Positions 11,610 through 22,587 of a stretch of DNA of 64,000 bases are shown in pieces. The position numbers were made by a program, and so were the translations under genes. The notes under the pieces are model-generated. The model saw only the letters and a list, made by a program, of their open reading frames with translations, did no database searches and was not told the origin of the DNA. Location: positions 15,227,977-15,291,976 of the forward strand of contig OW203989.1 of NCBI GenBank assembly GCA_934047225.1. The letters run 5' to 3'. Numbering within the stretch: the stretch's first letter is position 1; the number at the start of each line of letters is the position of its first letter. This stretch comes from Ypsolopha sequella. Lineage: Eukaryota > Arthropoda > Insecta > Lepidoptera > Ypsolophidae.

Positions 11610-12621
11610 TACAGGTGGCAAAAATTTAAGGGCCCTGGAGGGGAGCTACCTTAAATCGTTTAGTTAGCTCATTTTACTGAAAGGAAACATTCCTTTATTT
11701 TTTAAAAGAAACAAAACTGCATTCAAAGATATTCTGAAATTCGCTTGTCTCACCCGGGAATCAAACCAACTAAAAATTAAAAAAATAAACCCTCGCTATT
11801 TTATCATACAAATCGGTTGGATTATTGTTCAGAATAAAATTTGTCTAATAAACATTTGGTCTTACACTCATCTGTTGTACGAGATACTCATGAAATTAAA
11901 TATTTATTACAAGTTCTTTGTTAACAATACCTAGTACTGTTCACTTGTAACAAGTAAATGAAACGTTCTAATTTTCTTATCTCTCTTACATCCAAAGACA
12001 TCGTATGAAGTACAAGCTTGCTAATGTTATTTATCTTAAGTACCTTGTTGAAGACTTCAATAAGAAAATCGTTAAATGGTAATAATAAATGTATGCAGAG
12101 CACAATTACTTCTTGCACTAGGCGTACTGACGAAAAGTTTAAAAAAGGAACGTATTTTTTTTGCAACGCAGAGCAACAAATTTGAAGTTCGAAGCATAAA
12201 TTTTGTTCGAAATTAAAATTTTGTTTTGTTTTGCTTTCATTCCGTGCTGTCATTGTGTAATAATGGCGTATAATTATTACTTTGCAAGTGAACAGTACTA
12301 GGTATTGTTAATAAGAACTTGTAATAAACATTAAATTTCATGGGTATCTCGTACAACAGATGAGTGTAAGACTTTAGTTTAACAGACAAATTTTATCCTG
12401 AACAATAATCCTACCGATTCGTATAATAAAATAGCGAGGGTTTATTTTTTTAATTTTTAGTTGGTTCAGTTCCCGGGTGAGACAAGCAAATTTTAGAAGA
12501 TCTTTGAATGCAGTTTTGTTTCTTTTAAAAAATAAAGGAATGTTTCCTTTCAGTAAAATGAGCTAACAAAAGGATTGAAGGTAGTTCCCCTCCAGGGCCC
12601 TTTCATTTTTTCCACTCTGTA
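11610..12621. mobile_element. Foldback DNA element with 338-bp inverted repeats
   Basis: The left arm 11610-11947 and right arm 12285-12621 are inverted copies with scattered mismatches. The ends read TACAGGTGGCAAAAATTT and, inverted, TACAGAGTGGAAAAAA, followed by AGGGCCCTGGAGGGG in both. Both ends abut TA, consistent with TA target duplication as in Tc1/mariner-type elements (inferred). The 337-bp centre carries a 110-codon minus-strand frame (11921-12253) with no recognised domain, so the element is probably non-autonomous. Confidence 0.85.
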
Positions 12622-12835
12622 TACGATTTTGTGTTGAATTAGAGAGAGTTTGTATGTTGTGTGTGAAGTTGTGTAGTGTATATGTGTGTAAAATGTGTGT
12701 GAGAGTGAATTGAGTGAAATTCCTTTAATTTCTTACTTATGATGTAATAGATGATTTTTAAATGTTGAATATAAATAATAAAAGGATAAAAGAGGATAAA
12801 ATTAAAAAAGAATTTTAATTTTAGACGAAGGGGAG

Positions 12836-13110
12836 TCACCAATTAGATTTATTCAAATGTTCCACATCATCATAATTCAGTTTTTGTAGCCAATTAAGTA
12901 TTACAGGTTTAATTTGATGGTTGTTTAAAAGTTTAATCTTTTGGTCATTATTAAAAAAAAAACATTGTAGAGTCTAGGTGCAATGTTATAAAAGTTCCTA
13001 CGAGCAAACTCACTGGTTACGAAGGAAACAGGGCAGCGTTGAACACGTTTCTTAGTAGCAGGAATAATTGGAACATAGTCCTGTGATATCTTCGATATAG
13101 AAATAAGATA
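12836..13110 (-). pseudogene. Decayed LINE ORF C terminus
   Basis: On the minus strand one frame encodes DYVPIIPATKKRVQRCPVS and then FARRNFYNIAPRLYNV. A poly-T tract (ten T at about 12953-12962) then shifts the frame. The next frame gives a tail including VILNWLQKLNYDDVEHL and stops at 12838-12836. The pattern ...RR.FYN.APRLYN..., followed by a short helical tail, is typical of the C-terminal end of Jockey/CR1-like non-LTR retrotransposon proteins. It is broken by the one-base shift and lacks its reverse transcriptase. Confidence 0.6.
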
Positions 13111-13160
13111 AGTTTGCTATGATACATATATTTTTTTAGTAGGATTAGATAATCAATAAT

Positions 13161-13510
13161 AATTTTTCAATGCAAGTGCTCGTAAAGGCCCACTTTTTAT
13201 GCATCAAAACCGAACAGAAAGTCGATTATTTTGCCCTAGGGCTTTATTATTTTTTTTTTTTAATTTACTTACAATGGTTAGCCTACCTGCAGCCTTTTCT
13301 GTGTACCATACATGTTATACTTTTTTTTCCCACTGTTTAACGGCTCTGGATACAGTCCTTTTGAGCCAATCATAATTTAAAGTTCACAAGATTATATTTG
13401 TTTTATTTCCTCACACTATGCATTGAAAAACGTAGTATGATACACGGGCGTAAGAGCAATAAATTACTCGGTTATTTATTCCTTTTCGCCCTTGTAGCAT
13501 AAACTACTAT
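13161..13510 (+). repeat. Dispersed repeat family C, copy 1
   Basis: About 350 bp, collinear with 58094-58491. Shared blocks include GTGCTCGTAAAGGCCCA, TTTTGCCCTAGGGCTTTATT and CGTAGTATGATACACGGGCG. This copy lacks about 45 bp that copy 2 has just before its right end. Non-coding. Confidence 0.75.
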
Positions 13511-13573
13511 AACGGGAAGGAAGCTTGGACTAGTAAACCAGGATGTTTATCTACAGGGACAGTAAATGTTTTA

Positions 13574-13660
13574 TAGTTTCGACTGATGACGGCCCCATAC
13601 CGAGGGCCGAAATATATTGAGTAAAATGGAATTTTTATTGTTTTAATATTGATAAGCCAA
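13574..13660 (+). repeat. Repeat end: GACGGCCCC..GAGGGCCGAAATATATT
   Basis: Shares its terminal block with 7585-7670, 8365-8440 and 41210-41290. Confidence 0.5.
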
Positions 13661-14330
13661 ACTTAGAAATAAAAAATTTCAGGAGATTTCCGATCAATCT
13701 CATAAAAACCAAGGGCTATCGACTACCGTCTCTTTTTGACGCAATATCGCTTGATCCATAGACAAACAGATTAGTTCGTGAGACATTGCACTACGTTTCC
13801 AAAGATAGACTACTGTGTTAAGACTACTGTGCCATTGAAAATCATCTTATTTCCTAGACACCTAAAAGTCAGTTCTAGTATCCTTGTATTTAAGGCTCGA
13901 TGTACAAATACAAAAAAAATCTTTAGTTCTTGAAAACTTACACTAAAACTTGCTTTAAAATTAAATCCTTAATCTAAACATACAAAGAAAACAGTTATAA
14001 TAAATGATTAAAAACAGATTATTTAGTGTCTACGTTTTCCAGTGGACCCCAAACTAAGTCGGGCTTGTCACGTGGGATCCAGAAATATGATTACCAGACT
14101 AAAGTACGAGTTTTGACAGGGTTATACAATGCAAAAGTTTTGTGACAGTAAAATAATTTTTGTGGGTATATACATGAATAGTTATTATTTTTATAAGTCA
14201 AAAATCAATTAATAAACTAGTTATATAGTTAGATAGTAATAATAAATATGTATATGTATATATATGTTATGGACCAATTGATAAATTGGGTATTATAAAT
14301 AATGCCCGGTCATTATGAAAAATGTCCAAT
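13661..14330. other. No recognisable gene
   Basis: No frame of note. GCCCGGTCATTATGAAAAATG just before 14330 is echoed in inverse by ATTGACCGGACATTATACAT at about 14632. The LINE tail at 14331-14560 may therefore sit inside an older inverted-repeat element. Confidence 0.35.
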
Positions 14331-14560
14331 ATAATAATAATAATAATAATAATTCTTTATTTTCGTAACAAAAATATTCTTAAGAAATTAGGTACAAGAC
14401 TGATATATTTTATTCTATGTCTTAGTAATTATCTTAAGTACCCAGGGAGTTATCCTGTTCCCTAGTTTAGGTAATCCTGAATCTTAGGGTCACAGTGTCA
14501 TATCCCCTCGACGAGATACAGACGAGATACTGTAAAATATAATGTTTAGATCTATATATA
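14331..14560 (-). mobile_element. LINE 3' UTR with (ATT)n tail
   Basis: On the minus strand it runs from a GACACTGTGACCCTAAGATTC block to TACGAAAATAAAGAA, then ATT repeats (14331-14352). An AATAAA-like motif followed by a trinucleotide tail is the usual 3' end of insect non-LTR elements. A 24-bp duplication (AGATCTATATATACATTTAA..) follows at 14548-14596. Confidence 0.55.
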
Positions 14561-15055
14561 CATTTAACATGCAGATCTATATATACATTTAACATGTGAG
14601 TGCAATTTGATAATAATTATTCAAATAATCAAATTGACCGGACATTATACATATTTTCCGTCACCTTTTGGGCAAATATAATTATCATATTAAATTACAA
14701 TTTTTTTATTTGTATTGTCATTTAACTTAAAATAAACTAAATTTGTGTCGGTGCTACGAGGTACAAATATCGACGGAAACGATTGTTCAGTCAGATCCAT
14801 TGTTCAGTCACGAGTTCACGACCACATGCGCTTGCGATCTAGTGACAAAAATGCTTGCACTTCGAAAAATTCACGACGCCTAAGGCAATTTTAGACATCG
14901 TCTTCTTTAACTTATATCGTTCTAGGGCTACATAAAAGTGCCAGTACCAATTTGTTGCTAATATAAAACTTAAAATATGTTTTGCTGAGCATAATGAATA
15001 ACATTATGATTTTAGGACGCCTCTGATCCAACCTTAAAATACCTACCTTGATATT

Positions 15056-15308
15056 TTCAGACAGTATTCCAAAAATTCATTTGTTTTCAACAGATTTCCT
15101 TCTAATGGTAAGATCTTTTGCAACGCAGACTATACTGCTCTGGTGTATCGGGGGAGGACTTGGATTGAAGCCCGTGAAAATGCTGAACTGGGACTCCGTA
15201 GAGTTATGTACTGGCTACAAAAAAACCTGTTTTCCCTGAATATAGACAAAAGCAAGTTTCTTTCTCTATAAAAAACAATTCTCACCGAAATATAAAACTT
15301 CAGGCACA
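15056..15308 (+). pseudogene. Older LINE reverse transcriptase, upstream part
   Basis: On the plus strand, from about 15105, the frame gives PSNGKIFCNADYTALV, a degenerate version of the (F/Y)ADD catalytic box. It continues YRGRTWIEARENAELGLRRV and MYWLQKNLFSLNIDKSKF before stops. This is the palm-to-thumb region of a Jockey/CR1-like LINE. The frame is then interrupted by the minus-strand LINE at 15309-17148 and picks up again at 17154. The second catalytic Asp reads Tyr in this copy, so it is dead even without the insertion. Confidence 0.75.
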
Positions 15309-17148
15309 ATAATAAATAATAATAAATCCATTTATTTCAGGCTACAATACAATAACAACCCATAATTTGTTAGTAACAATAATACTTATTCTAATATTAG
15401 TAAATAAATAAATAAATCATATTGGACTGTACCTATGTGAGTGCTCTCCTCCAAGCTGGGACGCTTGCATGCAGCAGGGAGCAGCGACTCAGATAGGGAC
15501 AGTCGAGCCTGGCCGCAATGGTAGACAGGAGAATGTTGGAGCTGGCCCGCACACGGCGCACCAGCGAGACGGCACGCTTGCGTATTGTTGTGCAGAAGCA
15601 ATCTGTGCGCGCTTCCGCAAACATACCTGACGCACTGCAGCGTCGGGACAGCCCCAGCAAACTCCGAAACGCGTTATTATACTGTACCCGGAGGGCACTG
15701 TACGATTTTTGCGAATAGAAGGCCCACATACTACATGTATAAAATGAAGTACAGTACGCTTTAAATAGGGTTATTTTAACCTGCTTGGAGCACCGGAAAA
15801 ATCTGCGAGCAATCATGTTCGCTCTGATCGACAATGCCCTCCGTTCCCTCTCAATGTCATCATTATCTTTGAGGCTGGACGTCAATATGTGGCCTAAGTA
15901 TTTAAATTTATCCACTCTTTCTAGAGTAGATCCATTAAGCCTGATAGGAGGAATAACCCGACGTTTGGCTCCAGCCCCAAATACCATGAGTTGACTCTTC
16001 TTGACATTGTATACGAGTCCGTGAGAGTGGGCGTATTCCTCACAAATACGCAACATTTGTGTGATCCCGCAGGCCGAGGCACTCAGCAGCACCATGTCGT
16101 CCGCGTAACTTATGTTGTTGAAGCTGACGCCATCAATGTAGCATCCAACACGTTGGCTGCTGAGCGCCCCGATCAGCGAGTCCATGTAGAGACTAAAAAG
16201 TACAGGCGAGGTCAAACCCCCCTGCCTCACCCCACACTCCAGCCTATACGGATCCGACAGTACGTCTGCCCACTTGACACTATTGATCTGGTTCCTTTGG
16301 TTCTGGTTAATGAGCTCACCAGGCAAATTAATATCCCTGAGCTTCCTCCAGAGAATATCGTAGGAAACCAGATCAAAGGCCTTGGAGAGGTCCAGAAAGC
16401 AAGCGTATACAGGCGTATTTCTCTTCACATAATACCTAACGGTATGCTTTAAACACAGTATTGCACTCTCTGTCGATAATCCCGGCCGAAAACCAAACTG
16501 ATTATCGTGCAGATCCAGATGTTTATTTAAATGCACGTCAAGCAAACCGTCAAATACCTTGGCAAAAATAGTTGCAAGAGAAATATGCCTGTAGTTCGTT
16601 TTATCGGATTTATCACCCGTCTTATTTTTAATTATCGGAATCACAATAGTACGCATCATGTCAGAAGGTATGTATGAATGCCTCATACAGCAGTTGAACA
16701 ATAAGGCCAGTACTCGGTATATGTGCGATCCAGCATGCTGTAGGTGCTCGATGCTGAGACCATCATGGCCAGGCGACTTACCGCGAGTCATTGATTTAAC
16801 AATTTTCGCCACATCTTTATCGCTAAAAAATATATTTATATTAGGCTGTACGGTCTCAGCATCGACAGCAGCTGATGGTCCCAACGAGGAATGCACAAGA
16901 AAATGGTTTCTGAATAAATCTGCAATGTCCTTAGAGTCGCTGATGCCCTCGACACTCACGGGGAGACCCGACCGTACACCGAGCCTGTTTGTACTTTTCC
17001 AAAAATTGCGGAAATCGTGCCCAGAGTGGTGTGAAGCAAGAACATCCATTTTTATTTGGTCCTCATGTTTTTGGCACCATTTTAACCGAGATTTAAATAT
17101 TCTCTTACTGTACTTACAATACTTGCCATATAAACAATAATCATCCCT
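15309..17148 (-). mobile_element. 5'-truncated LINE inserted in an older LINE
   Basis: An 1840-bp minus-strand non-LTR insertion. The 3' end (plus-strand 15309-15330) is an ATT/ATTT-type tail. The 5' end lies within the linker upstream of the reverse transcriptase, so the endonuclease domain is absent. The pentanucleotide GCACA flanks both sides (15304-15308 and 17149-17153) and is a plausible short target-site duplication. The disrupted host element is readable on both sides on the opposite strand. Confidence 0.8.
15433..17148 (-). CDS. LINE reverse transcriptase, long open frame
   Basis: One uninterrupted frame of about 570 codons. Reverse transcriptase motifs appear in order: KSPGHDGLSIEHL (about residue 125), TNYRHISLATIFAKVFDGLL (the usual RPISL is RHISL here), DNQFGFRPGLST, the A box FLDLSKAFDLVSYD with its catalytic Asp, the B box GVRQGGLTSPVLF, and the C box SYADDMVLLSAS with the catalytic YADD. 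The thumb begins at KFKYLGHILTSSLKDNDDIE. The C-terminal region is Arg/Ser/Leu rich. The nominal Met at 17154 belongs to the flanking older element, so the true start was lost with the 5' end. It is probably a Jockey/CR1/L2-like clade; I cannot be more exact. The open frame suggests a fairly recent insertion. Expression is unlikely without a promoter. Confidence 0.85.
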   Translation of the reverse strand, partial: RDDYCLYGKYCKYSKRIFKSRLKWCQKHEDQIKMDVLASHHSGHDFRNFWKSTNRLGVRSGLPVSVEGISDSKDIADLFRNHFLVHSSLGPSAAVDAETVQPNINIFFSDKDVAKIVKSMTRGKSPGHDGLSIEHLQHAGSHIYRVLALLFNCCMRHSYIPSDMMRTIVIPIIKNKTGDKSDKTNYRHISLATIFAKVFDGLLDVHLNKHLDLHDNQFGFRPGLSTESAILCLKHTVRYYVKRNTPVYACFLDLSKAFDLVSYDILWRKLRDINLPGELINQNQRNQINSVKWADVLSDPYRLECGVRQGGLTSPVLFSLYMDSLIGALSSQRVGCYIDGVSFNNISYADDMVLLSASACGITQMLRICEEYAHSHGLVYNVKKSQLMVFGAGAKRRVIPPIRLNGSTLERVDKFKYLGHILTSSLKDNDDIERERRALSIRANMIARRFFRCSKQVKITLFKAYCTSFYTCSMWAFYSQKSYSALRVQYNNAFRSLLGLSRRCSASGMFAEARTDCFCTTIRKRAVSLVRRVRASSNILLSTIAARLDCPYLSRCSLLHASVPAWRRALT

Positions 17149-17600
17149 GCACATGCATGACTCTCGAAAGATTTTCCACTATAAAATACCTGGGTGTAAT
17201 CGTTGACGACAAATTAACATGGTCCCCACATATTGACTCTCTGACAGTACGTAAGCTTATATTTTTATTTAAAACAGTTTACTTTTCGATGGGACAGTCA
17301 ATTCTCAGTTACTGTATATTGGCGTGGGGGGGAGCATGCAAGACTAAGCTTCTTAAACTGGAAAGAGCTCAAAGATCCATTTTGAAAGTGATGACTTTTA
17401 GGCCCTTTAGATTCCCTACTGAGTAACTATACAATCAGTGCAAGCTACTCATAATACGCCAATTATACATTAAACAACTGAAACATAAACAACACTCAAT
17501 AACAATATTTGATCCAAAGCTACGCACGGATAAGAGACGAAATGACAAAGTATGCAAAACAGATAAATGCAGAACTACCTTTGCTCAAAGACACTTAGAG
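17149..17600 (+). pseudogene. Older LINE reverse transcriptase, downstream part
   Basis: Continues the element broken at 15308. The frame from about 17157 encodes ERFSTIKYLGVIVDDKLTW, then SPHIDSLTVRKLIFLFK and SILSYCILAWGGACKTKLL (the thumb and connection region). A stop at 17424-17426 follows ..RFRFPTE. Beyond it, remnants such as FDPKLRTDKRRNDKVCK and TTFAQRHLEAL can be read to about 17600. Internal deletions (a short gap after VRKLIFLFK) and stops show long neutral decay. Confidence 0.75.
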
Positions 17601-17885
17601 GCGCTACGGAAAAAAAATCGACACTTTAAGGACTTGCATATCTACTTCAGTAAATAATGTATTATTTTGAAAAAATAGTATATTATTTTTGGATACTTTT
17701 TCTACGGATATGTTAAAACAGAAACGCGATTGGAGAAATTCGGCTCGATAGAAATATTTATTGAAATTAGGTCCTTTTCGACACCAATTCTCCTGGTTTG
17801 ACAATTTGGAATGACATATAGACTGCAACTATATTTTATTAGATGGGTTTTAACGGTATCTAGGACCTGGTTAAACGAAATTTTG
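17600..17885 (-). mobile_element. Family X element, partial copy 3
   Basis: Inverted relative to the copy at 55428-55830. Shared sequence includes GGCGCTACGGAAAAAAAATCG at the terminus, AATTCGGCTCGATAGAAATA and GGTTTTAACGGTATCTAGGACC. A 74-codon frame in both copies (17604-17828 here and 55596-55820 there, about three quarters identical) reflects nucleotide similarity and is probably not a gene. Confidence 0.7.
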
Positions 17886-18029
17886 ATAGCAATTTTAACT
17901 ACAACAAAAACGTGACTTCTGGATCAGGACTATGATAAAACAGAAACGCTAATTACAACTTTTAAATAGACTCACTATGCTTTTCAGAGATTTACTGACT
18001 ATTTACAAAATATTCAAGTTTGTTGCTTC

Positions 18030-18430
18030 TTCAGCGCGGGCGGAGCCGTGGGCAAAAGCCTAACTTACATCAATATTATAATAAGAGGTATGTTTGTTTG
18101 TTTGTAGTTGTACGTATGATATAATCTCTGGAAGTACTAAAACGGTTTTGAAAAATCTTTCACTGTTGTAATGGTTACAATCTTCACTTGGATATAGGTT
18201 ATAGTTTATTCCCTGGGGACGGGCAGTTCCCTAGGGACATAACCATTAATTACATTCGTGCAGGTAATCTCTAAAACTAAAGAGCTGTTTTTGAAATCTT
18301 ACACTGTTGTAATGGTTTCAGTCTGCACTTGGCTACAGTTTGTTCCCTGGGACGGGCACTTCTCTAGTAGTTCTTCTATAGGGACGTATTGACTAGTAAA
18401 TTCGTGCAGGTGAAACCGTGGGCAAGAAGC
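18030..18430 (+). repeat. Two direct copies of a GGGACGGGCA..CCGTGGGCAA repeat
   Basis: Blocks such as TCTTACACTGTTGTAATGGTT, TTCCCTGGGGACGGGCA and TTCGTGCAGGT occur twice, about 190 bp apart (18160-18265 and 18290-18415). Both are bounded by GGAGCCGTGGGCAAAAGC-like text. A related fragment is at 5140-5330. Non-coding interspersed repeat. Confidence 0.6.
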
Positions 18431-19238
18431 TAGCAGATTATCTGATACGAATTATTATAAAAATAAAAGAAGGGTAGAAATGACGAGAGTGAATCATTAA
18501 TCCATTAGCTTTAATAACAAAATAAATGACTAGCATGGTAGGTATCCTCAGCTACCTCAAGACAAGTGCAGACGCAGCCGCGTAGCCTTGACCGTGAACT
18601 TGCTACACGCGCGGCGCATGCGCTAATTGTATGCCGTGTGGAGACAAAACTGTAAATACCAACTTTTAGAATAAATTTTATCCACACATATTGAAATTGT
18701 GCAGATTGATGTAATAAATTTAGAATATTTAGGTAGATTCTTTATCTGGGCCATCTTATTGTATGATATAATTTATTTTTGATAAATATAATTATGTATG
18801 TACTACGTACTACTAAAGTTTGGTAATTGAATTGAATTTTGCTTTTATCTTCACCTATATATAAAATATAAAAACAGTGATGTCAGAATATTTTATATCT
18901 CAAATTTGCAACATAATATAATAACAACAAAATTGTAGTATCGTAATGGAATGTATTCAAATGTACAAATTATGAATGTCAATGACTTATTCGACTATTG
19001 AAAAACTATTGAAAACGTTTATTATATTACTTTCTTGATTGACTTTAGGTCATTTACTTAATTGAACCTGATTTATTACAGATTTATGAAAAGAAAATAA
19101 TAAAAGTTTATACTCTTTTAATTTTAGGTTCAATAATTGAAACGTTTTATGCTCTGTCGTTAAAATTATTATTACAGGAGAAATCTACCTAAAAATCTTT
19201 AAATTCGCTTACCTAGAGTCTGAATCTTTGCAGGCAAT
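18431..19238. other. No recognisable gene
   Basis: AT-rich; a short GC-richer patch at 18555-18635. No supported feature. Confidence 0.35.
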
Positions 19239-19359
19239 TAGACAGATTTTGAGGCCTTTAATTTTAGCTTAAGTGCTGCCAAAACAAAATTTTCTTCATT
19301 GCAAATAATTATGTTTTGACAGCACTTTGACTAAAATTAAAGCCTTCAGAATCTGCTTA
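19239..19359. repeat. Palindromic MITE family D, copy 1
   Basis: The arms AGATTTTGAGGCCTTTAATT and, inverted, AGATTCTGAAGGCTTTAATT run on through GTGCTG(C/T)CAAAAC with a short loop. The copy at 37998-38158 has the same ends with a longer centre. Confidence 0.75.
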
Positions 19360-20220
19360 AATATAATTTTATAATTAAAGCATCTTGGCTTTTAAAAGCT
19401 CATATGATTTGGTAAAATTTTACCAAATATGTAAGTCCATACAGAACATTCTCCTCTTTGCATTGCCGAATTTTAAATCGAAAATTAAGAATAAGCAGAA
19501 TTCGACTCAATTTGTGGACGTGCTACTGACTGATGACTCACATAATGACTCAAATAACAAAAATATATATAGCAACACAAAAAATCTCCAAACCTAAAAT
19601 CGTTGGACTACTTACAGATAATAAAAAGACAAATCACGCATCTTTCAATCATTGTATCGTTCTAATTACTAACATCGATGATCCATACCTACCTACCACA
19701 ACGTATATATTTTGCCTATTATAACTGTTTACAAATTTGATTTTTACTGCGACAAGCATAAAACTTACTTTGGCTTGAAAGGACCGGATGAGTCACAAAA
19801 AAATTTGGAATAAAAACTGCTGGTGAGTATATAAAACCATTTTATGAAGTATTTAATTTGGCGTTGTTTCAAAGCAACGTAACATCATTTTGTACCTAAT
19901 TATTATCAAAAATTGTTCTCGCAATTTGGTTCGGTTATTATTTTGTTTCTTTTTACATTTTGTTGTATTTTCGGAGAAGACCTCTTAAGTGAGGAAACCA
20001 AATTGCCGATGTATAACGATATTTTTATGCATAGTGTATTCTAATTTCCTGCTGTTACAATACAATGTCCGTAAAACTCATAAAAAAACGATGCGTAACA
20101 TGAATGGATATTGTAAATTACTTTAGGATATTACGAACCTTATATTTTAGTAATTTGGGTACTTAATTTGAACTACGCATTTCCGAATTCTTGTTGATTA
20201 AGAAAATAAAGGTATAAACC
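19360..20220. other. No recognisable gene
   Basis: Short open frames at 19385-19724 in AT-rich sequence; no domain recognised. CAGGGATGTGCAAACTACGG at about 20221 looks like the left end of a hAT-type element, but I found no matching right end. Confidence 0.35.
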
Positions 20221-20316
20221 AGGGATGTGCAAACTACGGCCCACGTATAATTTCTCCATACAAAATCAAACAGGCATGTCTGCGCATGAAATTTACGTGT
20301 TATTGAAGTATACGAG

Positions 20317-20550
20317 TCTGTGGATCCGTGGTAGAGCGCTCGCCTGCTAACCCAGAGGTCGTGGGTTCAATCTCCACGGTGCACTTAATTCTGCGCGCTT
20401 CGGAATACACGTTAAGCTGTTTGTCCACGTAATAATCGTCGGTAAAAAGCGGGTGAACTGTGTACTGCATTTTGCAGTTAACACTTCGGAACATCCCCTC
20501 GACCGGTATGACAATAGTATTATTTTGTGTTGTATGGTTGTATAATATAT
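20317..20550 (+). mobile_element. tRNA-derived SINE with a different head
   Basis: A tRNA-like head at 20325-20385 contains GTGGTAGAGCGCTCGCCTGC and GTGGGTTCAATCTCC, resembling A and B boxes. The downstream part shares ACGTAATAATCGTCGGTAAA and CACTTCGGAACATCCC with the SINEs at 10465 and 60441, whose heads are clearly different. The middle of the body is missing. Confidence 0.7.
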
Positions 20551-21711
20551 TCAAGGGGGATGATACTTGTGTTAATATCTCAGCTTCGTGCATCTCCACC
20601 CGCCTTGACCTGCCAGCCACCAGGATATCATGCTCAAGCAGAAGTCAATTACAGAAACAATTTCCATGATCAGACTGACGTGAATCCGTCATTACAGTAA
20701 ACACGTAAGCTGTACCATCGGCATTGTAAGCAAATCACCATACTTTTGGAAAAATATCTACTGTTATCTAATAATCATGAAAATACTCTTCACTTTTACT
20801 TGTTCAATATATTTTAGGTAAGTTTCACTAAATAAAATAGTGAATGTCATAGAAAAGCCTAGAAAAAATTGTAAATTTAGTTAAAAAAAGATTACAAATA
20901 CTGTTGATATAACAGTAACGATCGTTTTTGTTCCTTTATGTTAATTCTCTTGTATGTACATAAATATATAAATATCAGCATCTTATCTTGGGTTTTTTTT
21001 TCAATAAAAGCTGATTCCATTTATTTTTTTTCTCAATTTTACGGTATACACACCAAGTGTATATCCTTATTTCGTAGTTGATTTATCTGTCGACTCTACA
21101 ATTCAGATCGCAGTTTACCATGGTATATGACTTCATGCTGGTCAATCATTCAGATATTCAAACATGTAATTATCTGTGAAGCATGCTATCCTACTTACGT
21201 ACTGGTTCTAAAGTGCTTTAATTACTATTATTACATCCACCTATTTCCATTAGATTTACTTAGATGAAGTATGCTTTTGAGATTCCGGCATCGGTCATCA
21301 TCATAAGGATAATTTTCATCTGGTAAACATGAGCACAAGGTGCAGACAAGATAAGATGATGTTGGGGAGTCAGTTCCCGTTGTTCCTGGTATTCTGGACG
21401 GGAGTTCTGACGGGATAGCTCGAGTATGCTTATGCTCGAGATGGCAAATTTGGCACTATTTTTCACTCGAAATATCAATCATTCGACTTTTGTTCAGAAG
21501 GTGATAAATACCATGAAATGTAAATTTGAATGACTATAATTCATCAGGTGGTGATTACAAAATGTAAGGAATACGTATCACAGGTTTTCAATCGATAAAA
21601 TCGAAACATAATAATAGAAAAACCATTTTCATATCACCCGAAATCTACCTTCGTAACTTTTTTGCACATGTCAGAATAGCCGCCCTGGTGCTCTATTTAA
21701 AAAATTTGAAT
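20551..21711. other. No recognisable gene
   Basis: No supported feature. A 72-codon minus frame (21260-21478) has no recognisable motif. Confidence 0.35.
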
Positions 21712-21890
21712 AAAAAAGAATTTGAAGTTCTAATTTAGAGAAACCAATGGAAACTTTGCGATGGCAACATACACAATACATAGGTAATAAGGTTTTGTTG
21801 AATTCAGTGAATTTTGAATTAAAGTGTTCTGTTTCGATTAATTAGAAAAAGGCGGGTTTTTTACAATCCGGCTGCGAAACCGCTTTTAAG
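21712..21890 (+). repeat. Half of a palindromic MITE (family E)
   Basis: Matches the right half of 53064-53414, with shared blocks CAATGGAAACTTTGCGATGG, GTGTTCTGTTTCGATTAATT and CCGGCTGCGAAACCGC. The left half is absent. Confidence 0.7.
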
Positions 21891-22573
21891 ACAAAAAATA
21901 CAATAAATAAGACATGCTTATTCTTAGATAGAACTAGGTAAAAATAGCAAGTGAGCACTAAATCAGATTTAGTTTGGCAACTACTTCACGGATCGCGAAC
22001 TAGAGATGTTATCTAGTCCATCCGGCGATTCTAACATGTTATCGTTAGCTATAAATGCGGATTGTGCAACAGACATCTCTATTCAGATGTTCGCTGCACT
22101 TTCTTATTGTTTCCACTTTAATTGCGGCTTCGAAAATACGACTGGTTCAATGGCAGGTTGGTTTTAATAGCTTTGGGATACGTTTCAAGGTTAAGAGACA
22201 GGGTCAGGATTTTTCAAGCTTTGAAAGTAAAAAGAAGTATATAAATTAACTCAAAGAACGCGTTACAATGTTTATAATAAATGAAAATGGTTTTTACTTT
22301 CATGAGAAAGCAATATTAAATAGTATGAAGCCGCGGAAAATAAAATAAGACGCCAACTCAACTACTTACAAGTTATGATGCGTAGGCCCTTTTTGCGTGC
22401 ACGCATAAAAACTATAACTTATTTTAAACATTTGCTGTGTTAATAAAACATGTTAGCATTCGTTTCGATATATTACTCATGGGAAATAAACAAAACAGCA
22501 AATAACTTGAACATTTTTATGATTTGAAGTTTATTATGTAGTACATTTTTTACAGACTTTAAGGTAGCGTTCC
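21891..22573. other. No recognisable gene
   Basis: No supported feature apart from short AT-rich frames. Confidence 0.35.
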
Positions 22574-22587
22574 AAAACCAAACCCCT

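Larger units (their letters stand above)
11365..13110 (-). mobile_element. LINE copy B (3' part), split by a foldback element
   Basis: On the minus strand it starts with a decayed LINE reading frame (about 13110-12836), continues through a GTGTGT-rich 3' UTR (12835-12622), is broken by the foldback element at 11610-12621, and resumes to its AAATAAAGAAATTTTC end at 11365. The collinear copy A at 4131-4575 lacks the break, so the foldback element inserted after the LINE. Confidence 0.75.

Noticed and set aside
15991..17140. Plus-strand frames of 153 and 160 codons
   Set aside because: They are antisense shadows of the minus-strand LINE reverse transcriptase.
20221..20316. Second hAT element starting CAGGGATGTGCAAACTACGG
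   Set aside because: No matching right terminus or 8-bp duplication could be found.
20325..20385. Functional tRNA gene
   Set aside because: It has plausible A and B boxes but the stems do not pair well and SINE body sequence follows directly.
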